A stretch of 64,000 bases of DNA from Mesorhizobium sp. B2-7-2. Its GTDB lineage: Bacteria > Pseudomonadota > Alphaproteobacteria > Rhizobiales > Rhizobiaceae. Where the stretch lies: NCBI RefSeq assembly GCF_006440775.1, contig NZ_VFTZ01000026.1:1-64000 (forward strand), given 5' to 3'. Under the pieces are notes generated by a model. That model was not told the DNA's origin. It did not search any database and worked only from the letters and a program-made list of their open reading frames with translations. The translations under genes and the position numbers were made by a program. Within the stretch, counting starts at the first letter, position 1. Every line of letters starts with the position of its first letter. This document shows positions 9,801 to 18,100 of the stretch, in pieces.

Positions 9801-12800
9801 GAAGGCATCCGAATGCAGCGCCAGTGTGAGGCCGTCGACCGTCGCCTGGCTGGCGGCAATGGAAGGCAGGATCGCGGACACATCGAGCCGTGCTTGCGTG
9901 CTTTCGCCCGCCATCTTTGCCGACAAGGACTGGACGGCGATCTTGACCGGGCTTTGGGCGCTGCCGACTGTCAACGGCAGGCTGGCTCCGGACGAGGTAA
10001 GGTCGAAGGAGAAATCGCTGGCGCCGTTCGGGTTGAGGGTGCCGGCGGCCTTGCCTGAAATCCCTTCGCCCGAAAGCGTGGCGTGGTCCAGGGCGACGCC
10101 GCCCTCCAGCGTGTAGCTGCCGGCGGCGTCCAGATCCAGCGGCCCGAGTCCGGCCTGGCGGGTCTGGCTGGTCTCGGCGCCCGCCACCTTCGCGTTGAAC
10201 TGAACGTCGGGATTGGACGATGGACCCGTGACGTGTGCCGTGCCCTCCAGCGTTCCGGCCCCGTCGAGGCCCGGCACGAAATCATTGGCGAGCGCCAACG
10301 GGAGATTGGTGAGGTTTGCCGTCAGGTCCAGGGCCTGACCGGCGCTGCCGGAAACCGTCGCCGAGCCGCCGCCGAGATTGAGCGCGAGCTTCTCGATGGC
10401 GGTCACGCCATTGGCGATGGAGATGCTGGAAGGCTCGGCGATGGCCGCCTTGATGCCGCGCACCGTCGCCTCGCCGGAAGCGATTTCCACGCTCGTCGTG
10501 CCGTTGGCGATCTTCACCCGGCCGGTGGCGGTGGCCGGAATGCCGGACGCGGTGGCGCCGCCGGTAAAGTTGGTCCAATCGCCGTCGCGCTTCAAGTCGA
10601 TGCTGATGCCGCTGATGACCGTGCCGCCGGAGGTCACGCTATCGGCCTTGATCGTGCCTGAGATCGCCGGCCCTTTCAGGTAGTTGGCGATCAGCGCGTT
10701 GACGGTGATGGCTTTCGCCGCCAGATCGCCGCGCGCGATCGACGTGCTGGTCGCATTTACGGTGACGGTCGGCGCCTCGCCGTCCTTGGCGAAGGCGATC
10801 GTGCCGTTGATATCGCCGGTCGCGCTCTGATTCGCGAGCGCCGCGAGCGGTCCGATGTCGGGCACGGCAAGCGTCAGCGTGCCGAGCGGCAGGAACTTGT
10901 CGTCGAGCGCAAGATCGCCCGAGACTTTGTTGTTGCCAAGCGCAAGGCTAAGACCCCTGATCGAGCGCTTGCCGTCGGCCGTCACCAGCGAGGCTGCGAT
11001 GTCTAGCGCCTGCCCCTCGGCGCTGCCGGTCAGCGAGATTTCAGCGGACGGGTTGGCGATGTCGGCCTTGCCCTTGGCCGAGAGTTTGATGTCCTTCACC
11101 GTGCGGCCGGCGGCCGTCAGGCTGGCGCTGTCTGCTGAAACGGAGAAATCAGGCGCCCAGCGCGGACCGCTCGTGGTCAGCGCGAAATTGACCCCGCCGG
11201 CAAGCGGCGTGCCGGCGAGCGACGACAGTGGCGAGACATCGCCCAACGTGCCTTTGACGCTGGCCTGGATATCCGATCCTTGCATGCTGCCGGTACCGCT
11301 GGCGCTAAGCGAGCCGGAACTGATCTCCAGCGAATTGGCGGCGAACGCCCCTTGCGGATCGCGCGTGGCGGTGGCCGAGAATTTCACCCGCTCGCCAAGC
11401 AGCGAGCTGATCTGCGGCGGCAATGCCTTCGAGACGGCGTCGGCATTCATCTTCAGCGTCATCGACAAATCGGCCAGCGCCACATTTGCCGTCAGCCCGG
11501 CATTGAGCGCATCGCTGCGCAAGGTGCCTTTGTCGATGGTCACGGTCTCGCGGCTGATCGTGCCGGAAAGATCCGCGGCGAGCTTGCCGGTCACCAGCGG
11601 CGCCAGCGTCGCGACATCGGTCTTCAGGCCGGCGGCCGCGAGCTTGATGGCGACCGGGCCGTTAACGGTCTCGATGTCGAAGCCGTCGGAATGGATCTCG
11701 CCCGTAATATTGTTGAGCTGGGTGCCGCCGACGGCGACCGAAGTAAGCGACGTGCCGATATCGACCATCGGCGCCTTGCCGTCGCCGAAGGCGCGCACCG
11801 TGGCCTTTTCGACCGCGACCAGGATCGGAACCGCGCTGTTGCCGACATCGACGGTGACCGGCTTGTTCTTGGCGGAGAGCTCGACCGCCAGGTCGCTGGC
11901 GCCCTTCGGATCGACATTGCCGGTTGCAGTGCCGTGCACCGCATCGCTCTCTATGATGGCCTGCTCGATATCGATCCCACCCGACGCGGTCGCCGTTCCG
12001 GCGAGGTCGAAGCTCGTCTTGCCGGCAAACAAAGCCTTTATCTTCTCCGGCAGGAACCCTTCGAACTGGCCGTCGCCCTTGGCCTCGATGCGGCGGCCCT
12101 TGTCGGTGAGCTGGTGCCGACCGGTCAACTGGCTGACGATCCGACCGTCGACCATGAAGGTGCCGACGCCGCTCCAGTTGGCCAAAGGCCCGCCGCCGGA
12201 AACGACGATGTTGACGGGCGGCGCATCCGGCAGCTTGAGCAAATTGGCGATGATGCCGCCGGCCGGTTCCGACGCCTTGAGGTCGAGGTCGAGCTTGTTG
12301 TCGGCCGGCGCAAAGTGGACTTTGGCGTCGACATTGCCTTGCTTGCCGTCATGGCGGCTGACGTTGAGCACGCTCTCGATCGCCAGCGGCGACGGATCGG
12401 CCTTGAGCGAACCCTTGGCGGCCAACTCGGCGATGCCGCTGCCGGCAAGCTCCTGTCCAAGCGCGATCTCCGGCAGGTCGATCTGCTTCACGTCGATCGA
12501 CACCGGCAGGCTGGACGAGCCGCCTTGCGACGGCTGCAGGCCTGGCTGCGGCAGCCGCGCCAGCTCGATGCGCTCGGCGGCAAAGCGGTCGGCATTGAAA
12601 TTCCAGGAGAGCAGCGCCGTCGGCGACCAGTCGAGCGCCACCTTGCGCGCCACCATCCAGGGGCCGGCGCGGTCTTCCAGCACGACATGGTCCACCCTGA
12701 GCGCGCCCGACCAGATGCCTTCGATGCCGCTGACCGTCACCTTGCGGTCCTCGCTCGAAGCCATCTTCGAAATCAGGCCGGCGAGATTCTGCCGGCCGCC

Positions 12801-12899
12801 TTCGGTGCCGGTCAAAACGACAAGCGCGCCGATCGCCACCACGAGCAGCACAAGCAGCGCGTAGAGGCAGATACGGAGGATGCGCCAGACCATCTTCAT
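6846..12899 (-). CDS. tamB: TamB, inner-membrane-anchored translocation and assembly module protein
   Basis: TamB spans the periplasm from an N-terminal membrane anchor (about residues 5-30) and works with TamA in outer-membrane protein assembly and, in more recent views, phospholipid transport. The body is long beta-rich repetitive sequence, and the C terminus is the conserved TamB (DUF490) domain ending in FYEREY. At 2017 residues it is much longer than E. coli TamB (about 1260). The excess is largely an internal tandem duplication of about 620 residues: LKRDGDW blocks recur about 1.86 kb apart, near 10580 and 8715. The start ATG at 12899 follows the tamA stop by two bases, indicating translational coupling. 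Confidence 0.93.
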   Translation of the reverse strand: MKMVWRILRICLYALLVLLVVAIGALVVLTGTEGGRQNLAGLISKMASSEDRKVTVSGIEGIWSGALRVDHVVLEDRAGPWMVARKVALDWSPTALLSWNFNADRFAAERIELARLPQPGLQPSQGGSSSLPVSIDVKQIDLPEIALGQELAGSGIAELAAKGSLKADPSPLAIESVLNVSRHDGKQGNVDAKVHFAPADNKLDLDLKASEPAGGIIANLLKLPDAPPVNIVVSGGGPLANWSGVGTFMVDGRIVSQLTGRHQLTDKGRRIEAKGDGQFEGFLPEKIKALFAGKTSFDLAGTATASGGIDIEQAIIESDAVHGTATGNVDPKGASDLAVELSAKNKPVTVDVGNSAVPILVAVEKATVRAFGDGKAPMVDIGTSLTSVAVGGTQLNNITGEIHSDGFDIETVNGPVAIKLAAAGLKTDVATLAPLVTGKLAADLSGTISRETVTIDKGTLRSDALNAGLTANVALADLSMTLKMNADAVSKALPPQISSLLGERVKFSATATRDPQGAFAANSLEISSGSLSASGTGSMQGSDIQASVKGTLGDVSPLSSLAGTPLAGGVNFALTTSGPRWAPDFSVSADSASLTAAGRTVKDIKLSAKGKADIANPSAEISLTGSAEGQALDIAASLVTADGKRSIRGLSLALGNNKVSGDLALDDKFLPLGTLTLAVPDIGPLAALANQSATGDINGTIAFAKDGEAPTVTVNATSTSIARGDLAAKAITVNALIANYLKGPAISGTIKADSVTSGGTVISGISIDLKRDGDWTNFTGGATASGIPATATGRVKIANGTTSVEIASGEATVRGIKAAIAEPSSISIANGVTAIEKLALNLGGGSATVSGSAGQALDLTANLTNLPLALANDFVPGLDGAGTLEGTAHVTGPSSNPDVQFNAKVAGAETSQTRQAGLGPLDLDAAGSYTLEGGVALDHATLSGEGISGKAAGTLNPNGASDFSFDLTSSGASLPLTVGSAQSPVKIAVQSLSAKMAGESTQARLDVSAILPSIAASQATVDGLTLALHSDAFDLKGRAGQVSGTVSVDRIGLDNPMIAPLIAGKVTAKVNGRLTTDAVAVNSGSITSDALDGQVAGRISLGDGSVDLNMKANVASSALPAAVRGMLGESAALSAVLKRDANGNVNVDGLKLNSGALGADGQASLADGKLAAGIRGALSDVSGLSKDAKGAIAFALNAQGPVTTPDLSMTVSSDRLSVAAREITGLKLTASGKADAANPAANVELTGNVAGQNLQGSAVLATTNGSRAINGLLLSLGPNKISGDLTLDDAFVPVGTVSLDLPDIGPLAALALEKAEGNVRGTIAFTKAGNGPNVAVKANTSEIKRGDLSARNVAIDAQIANYMAAPVIAGTVRAESVTSGGTAVTGIDVNLKRDGDWTGFSGGATVKNIPAKAAGRVRIANGTTTVELASGQATVQGIKAAIAQASTVTIANGVTTLDRLVLNLGGGTATVTGKVAQTLDINANLARVPISLANSFSPGLDAAGTVSGRVKVTGAPATPSAAFNIDASGVQTSQTRGAGLGGMNVSSSGTFAGNKLAFDANISDGAGLGLKGGGTVATAGTPTLALDFSGKVPFSFLAAKLAAQGLALNGTANVDVQVRGPASAPVISGKVTTSGARLIDARSGLAVNDIAADVSIGGGVARINRLTGKLSTRGSLSASGTVGITPAQGFPADLSIKLTDGRYTDGRVVTANLGGDLTVKGPLVSAPVIAGTVNLARTVITVPDKLPGSLSELNVKHKNAPRAVRAQDKALRPPTSSGSSKGGSGLTLDVTVNAPNQIFIQGRGVDAELGGSLKLTGTASSPQAVGTFTLQRGRLTILAKRLTFTDGTVGFQGSLVPYLNLTATTTTSSATVTIVVSGEATDPKFNFSSVPALPQDEVLAQLIFGQSMSRLSPLQIAQLADAAAQLAGAGGTTSLLDNLRNAIGVDDLDVTTDEKGGTAVSAGKYLNDRTYVTIQKGDKPGSGKATIDLNVGRGVKLRGEANDAGEAKGGVFYEREY

Positions 12900-12901
12900 C
12901 G

Positions 12902-14830
12902 TCAGAACGCCTGGCCGATGCCGGCATAAATGCCGAAATGCGGATCGCCCGGATCGCGGTTGAGCGGCACGGCAGCGTCGATGCGCAACGGCCCGAAGGG
13001 AGTAATATAGCGCAGGCCGACGCCGGCGCCGACCTTCACATTCGAGAAATCGGGAAAGGATTTGGTCGAGACCGTGCCGGCATCGACGAAGGGCACGATG
13101 CCGATCGTGTCGGTGACGCCGATGCGCATCTCGACCGAGGTCTCGAAGAAGGAGAGACCGCCGATCGGCTGGCCGTCAATGTCTTTCGGGCCGATGCCCT
13201 GGTAGGCATAGCCGCGCACCGAGCCGCCGCCGCCGGAATAGAAGCGCCGGTCGGCCGGCACGTTCTGCAGCCCGGTGCCGACGATCGAGCCTAGCGTCGC
13301 GCGCTCGGCGAGCACGAACCGGCTTGCCGTGTCGATCGACTGGTAGGCATAGCCTTCGCCCTTCAGCTTCAGGAAGGCCGCGCCGTTCATTATGTCGTAG
13401 CTCGGCTCGGCATAAGCGAGGAAGCGGAACCCCTTGGTCGGGTTCAGCTTGTTGTCGCGGCTGTCATAGACATATTGCAGCGGCACGCTGGCGATCAGAT
13501 AGGTATGCTTGCCGAAGGCGTCGGTGATCTTCGAATAATCGAGGTCGAACTCGGCCGAGACCCGCTGCTTCTTGTCGAGGTCGTAGGAGACGCCGACGTC
13601 GCCCTTGACCGAGAAATGGTCGTAGGCATCGGGGTGTTCGAGAACTGTCTTGACGCCGGTGAAGAACTTCGACGTCGGCCCGAGCACGCCCGGCTTCTCG
13701 AACATGACGCCGGCATTGTAGTTGAGCGCGGAAAGGCTATTGCTGCCGATGCCGCTGATCGAGCCGTCGATGCGCAGCTTCTCGGCCTGGCCGAAGAGGT
13801 TGCGGTGGCCCCAATAGCCTTCGAGCCCCAGGCCTTCCGTGTTCGAGAAGCTGCCGCCGACGCCGAAATAGCGCGGCTTGCGCTCGCTCACCTGGACGCC
13901 GATCGGAATGTTGCCGCTGGCGTCGAGCCTGTCGCCTTCCTTGATCGTCACGCTGTTGAAGACCTCGAGCCCGAGCAGCCGGTCGCGCGCGTCATCGATC
14001 TCCTGCGGCGAATATTGCTGGCCCCGTTTCAGCCCGGTCATGTATTCAGTGAAGTCGCGATCGACCTTTTCCGTGCCCTCGACCGTCGTGTCGCCATAGC
14101 CGGCGACCGGGCCGGCGGCCACCGTCAGCGTCACGTCCAGCGTCGAGCTGGCGTGCTCGGCGACGATCTCGCGGTCCGTGACCTTGGCAAGCGGCCTGCC
14201 CTCTTCCTTCAGCGCCCGCACGATCAGCACTTCGGCCTTGAGCACCGCGCCGGAACCGGCATCGCCGCCGGCGATCAGGCCGAAATCGGCTGCCGCCAAC
14301 CCCGCCGCATCGCCCTTCAGCCGGATATTGCCAAGCGTGAATTTCGCCCCGGGGGAAACCGTAATGACCACCGGAATGGGCTGTGGCCCCTTGAACTCGG
14401 CATCCGGCGGCAATTCGTCGATCGACTTGCCCTCGATCGTGATGGTGACCACGCCTTCGTAGCGGGCATCGGCGTAGAGGGCGGCGACGAGCTGTTCGCG
14501 GTCGCCGCGCGCCTTGGCCATCAGGCCGAGCGATCCGGACACCGGATGATCCTCGTCATTTTTCAGCGCCGAGGCGTTTTCGAGCCTCTTGATCAGATCC
14601 TTGTCGGCATCAGGCGCATTGATCGTCACCGAGTAGCGCAGCGGATCGACGATGTCGGCATCCTCGTCCTTGGACGAGCCCCAAAGCTTGATGCCGAAAA
14701 TCTCGAAAGCCGCTGCCTGCCGTACCTCTGCGGCCAGCACGGTCGAGCAGACGAGCGCGAAAAGCAGGGCGCGCGGAAGCCCGCGCCCTGGCGCGAACCC
14801 CTTTGACATCTGCGTTTCATGCGCCGGCAT
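12902..14830 (-). CDS. tamA: TamA, BamA-family outer membrane protein
   Basis: This 642-residue protein has a signal peptide (hydrophobic LLFALVCSTVLAA), POTRA domains in the N-terminal half and an Omp85-type beta-barrel in the C-terminal half that ends in an aromatic residue (GIYAGIGQAF). It is the outer-membrane partner of TamB, whose gene follows two bases downstream. An alternative ATG at 14809 (MSKGF) would give a more compact signal peptide and is equally possible. Confidence 0.92.
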   Translation of the reverse strand: MPAHETQMSKGFAPGRGLPRALLFALVCSTVLAAEVRQAAAFEIFGIKLWGSSKDEDADIVDPLRYSVTINAPDADKDLIKRLENASALKNDEDHPVSGSLGLMAKARGDREQLVAALYADARYEGVVTITIEGKSIDELPPDAEFKGPQPIPVVITVSPGAKFTLGNIRLKGDAAGLAAADFGLIAGGDAGSGAVLKAEVLIVRALKEEGRPLAKVTDREIVAEHASSTLDVTLTVAAGPVAGYGDTTVEGTEKVDRDFTEYMTGLKRGQQYSPQEIDDARDRLLGLEVFNSVTIKEGDRLDASGNIPIGVQVSERKPRYFGVGGSFSNTEGLGLEGYWGHRNLFGQAEKLRIDGSISGIGSNSLSALNYNAGVMFEKPGVLGPTSKFFTGVKTVLEHPDAYDHFSVKGDVGVSYDLDKKQRVSAEFDLDYSKITDAFGKHTYLIASVPLQYVYDSRDNKLNPTKGFRFLAYAEPSYDIMNGAAFLKLKGEGYAYQSIDTASRFVLAERATLGSIVGTGLQNVPADRRFYSGGGGSVRGYAYQGIGPKDIDGQPIGGLSFFETSVEMRIGVTDTIGIVPFVDAGTVSTKSFPDFSNVKVGAGVGLRYITPFGPLRIDAAVPLNRDPGDPHFGIYAGIGQAF

Positions 14831-15107
14831 TAAGACAACCTAGTCGACAAAACTAAAATTGGAATGAAGTTCCGAAACGTTCGTAAAGGGGCCACAATCC
14901 AATTGTCTGAAATAGACCGGGCTTGGAATTCACACCTTTTGCATTTTCGCAAGAATGTGTGATCCGTCTCACAGAGGTTCTGTCGAAATACCGGCCTTTG
15001 GCCGGCATGGAAACCGTTCGCGGGTGATAAACCTGCGGCGATCCGGCGTTGACAAGCCTGCACGAGGCTTGATCATGCCCGGACGCTGGCGATGTCTGGA
15101 GGGTGGT
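14831..15107. promoter_or_regulatory. Divergent control region between tamA and the A2M-pbpC operon
   Basis: This 277-bp gap separates divergent genes and should hold both promoters. It contains a long imperfect dyad at 14930-14962 (TCACACCTTTTGC against GCAAGAATGTGTGA). At 15053-15071 there is a perfect 7-bp inverted repeat (CAAGCCT / AGGCTTG). A TTGACA hexamer at 15049-15054 begins just before it, so this dyad would lie in the spacer of a plus-strand promoter. The matching -10 (ATCATG around 15072) is weak, so promoter placement is tentative. Confidence 0.4.
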
Positions 15108-18100
15108 ATGGCAATGCGCGCGGCTCGTGGTCTCTCTTTCCTTCTTCTGATCTTTTTCGCCCTGGGCGGAGCGGCCTTTGCGGCCGAAGCCCGGCGAATC
15201 GTGACGACCGATAATTCCGACTATTTCGGTTTCGACCTCAGATCGGAGCAGAATGTCAGCCTTGACCAGTGCAAGACCGCATGTCTCGGCGATCCCGCCT
15301 GCCGCGCCTTCACCTACAACACCAAGGCCAAATGGTGTTTTCTCAAATCCGACTATAACCAGTTGAAATCCTTCAACGGCGCCGTCGCCGGCAAGGTCGC
15401 GAATGTTGACGGCGATCCCGATATCGGCGCTCCGCCGGCACTGGCCTTTTTCCCCAACTGGATGGCCGACCAGGCTCAGCAGTTCCGCAATAAGCTGACC
15501 GATCCGGCCTATGACAAGCCGACCGAAGGCCTTGCCGCCCTGCAGGCCGCCGCCGAGCAGGCATCGCTTACCGGCGATCATCGCCTTGCCATGCAGAAAT
15601 ACCAGGCCGCGGTCTCGGTGCTGCCCGATGACGGCGCGCTGTGGCTGGCGCTGGCGCGCGAGACGCTTGCCGTGCAGCCGGCGTCGAACACCACCGAACC
15701 TTCGACGTTCCCGATGAACGCCACTTCGGCGGCCTTCAACGCCTACAAGCTGGTGCGCACGGCGAAGACCCGAGCCGAGACGTTGGCGCTGCTTGGCGCC
15801 GGCCTCGACAAGCGCGATCTCTACCGGCCCTCGCTGCAGGCCTATGAGGCAAGCCTTGCGCTGGTGAGCTCGCCTGCCGTCCAGGCCGACTATGCCGACC
15901 TCAAGGCGCGCAAGGGCTTTCGCGTCGTCGAGCACACCGTCGACGCCGATTCCTCCTCGCCGCGCATCTGCGCCCAGTTTTCCGAAGGACTGGTCAAGAC
16001 CGGGGTCGACTATTCGCAATTCGTGACGGTCGATAACGCGGCGCCCAAGGCCGTCGAGGCCAAGGACAAGCAGATCTGCGTCGAAGGCCTGGAACACGGC
16101 CAGCATTATGACGTGACCTTCCGCGCCGGCTTGCCGTCGGCGATCGGCGAGACGATCGCGGCGCCCGTCGTGCTGTCAATCTACGTCCAGGACCGCGCTC
16201 CCTCCGCCCGCTTCACCGGCGACAGCTTCGTGCTGCCGGCCGGCGCGCGCCGAGGCATCCCGGTCGTCACCGTCAACATGAACGCCGCCAAGATGACGCT
16301 CTATCGCATCGGCGATCGTTCGCTGGCGCAGCTTCTGTCCGGCTATCAGTTCCTGCATCAGCTCGACGGCTATGACATCTCCACCATTTCGGACCAGATG
16401 GGCTCGCCCGTCTGGTCTGGCACGCTCGAAATCGCCAATGATCTCAATAAGGAGGTTACCACCTCGTTCCCGGTGGATGAGGCGATCCCGCAGCGCAAGC
16501 CCGGCGTCTATGTGCTGACCGCGCAGCCGGTCGACGACAAGAGCGACGACTATGGTTCACGCGCCACGCAGTGGTTCGTCGTCTCAGATATCGGCCTTTC
16601 CACCTATACCGGCCAGGACGGCCTCAACGTCTTTGCCCGTTCGCTGGGCTCGGCCAAGCCGATCTCCGGTGCCGAACTGACGATGCTTGCCAGAAACAAC
16701 GAGATTCTCGGCACGGCGACCACCGACGCCGAGGGCCACGCCGTCTTCAATCCGGGCCTCACCCGCGGCGAGAACGGTATGGTGCCGGCCGTGCTGATGG
16801 CCAAGCAGGGCGACAACGACTTCGTCTTCCTCGACATGGGCAAGGCCGGCTTCGACCTGTCGGATCGCGGCGTCGAGGGGCGTGCCTCGCCGGGCGCGCT
16901 CGACGTCTATGCCTGGACGGAGCGCGGCATCTACCGCGCCGGCGAGGACGTGCATGTCGCGGCCCTTGCCCGCGACGGCGCGGCAAAAGCGGTTGAGAAC
17001 CTGCCGCTGACCTTTATCTTCACACGTCCAGACGGCGTCGAGAACCGCCGCATAATCAGCAATGGCGAGTCGGCCGGCGGCCACGCCGTCGACCTGCCGC
17101 TCGAGGCCAACGCCATGCGCGGCACCTGGACGGTGTCGATCTACACCGATCCCAAGCAGTCGCCGGTCGCCAGCCAGATGTTCCTGGTCGAGGATTTCGT
17201 GCCGGATCGCATCGAATTCGACCTGACCGCCGACAAGAAGGAGATCGCCCAGGGCGAGACTGCCAACGCTACCGTCGACGGCCGCTTTCTCTATGGCGCG
17301 CCGGCCGCGGGCCTCGCGCTTGAAGGCGAGCTGACGCTGTCGACCACAAGCACCTGGGACAGCTTCAAGGATTTCACCTTCGGCCTGGCCGACGAGCAGT
17401 CGGGCGAGCCGACCGTGACGCCTCTCGCCAACCTCCCCGTGGTCGGCGACGACGGCAAGGCGACTTTCCCGGTCACGATCGACCAGTTGCCGTCGACCAC
17501 CAAGCTGGTCAACGCCAAGGTCACCGTGCGCATGCGCGAGGCCGGCGGCCGCGCCGTCGAGCGCTCGCTCGAAATCGGCGTGCGCCCACAGCGCGACGTC
17601 ATCGGCATTCGCCCGGATTTCGAGGGCGATGAGGTGCCGCAGGGCGGCACCGCCAAGTTCAGCATCATCGCCGTCGACCCCAACGGCAAGCGCGAGGACC
17701 TGAAGGGCGCGCAGTGGTCGCTGGTTAAGGTCGAGCGCAACTATCAATGGTATCGTTCCAACAATTCCTGGAACTACGAGGCGGTCAGCCTCACCAAGGC
17801 CGTCGCCAACGGCGCGATGGACCTGAAGGCCAATGGCGAGGCGACGGTGTCGCTGCCCGTCGACTGGGGCCGCTACCGGCTCGAGGTCGAGACGGCCGAT
17901 CCCGACGGTCCGGCCACCAGCTATGAGTTCGACGCCGGCTGGTACGTCGCCTCCTCCACCACCGAGACGCCGGACGGCCTGGAGATCGCGCTGGACAAGG
18001 ACACTTATGCCGCCGGCGAAGTCGCCAAGCTGAAGGTCTCGCCGCATTTTGCCGGCGAGCTTCTGGTCACCATCGGTGCCGAAAAGCTGCTGAAGACCGT

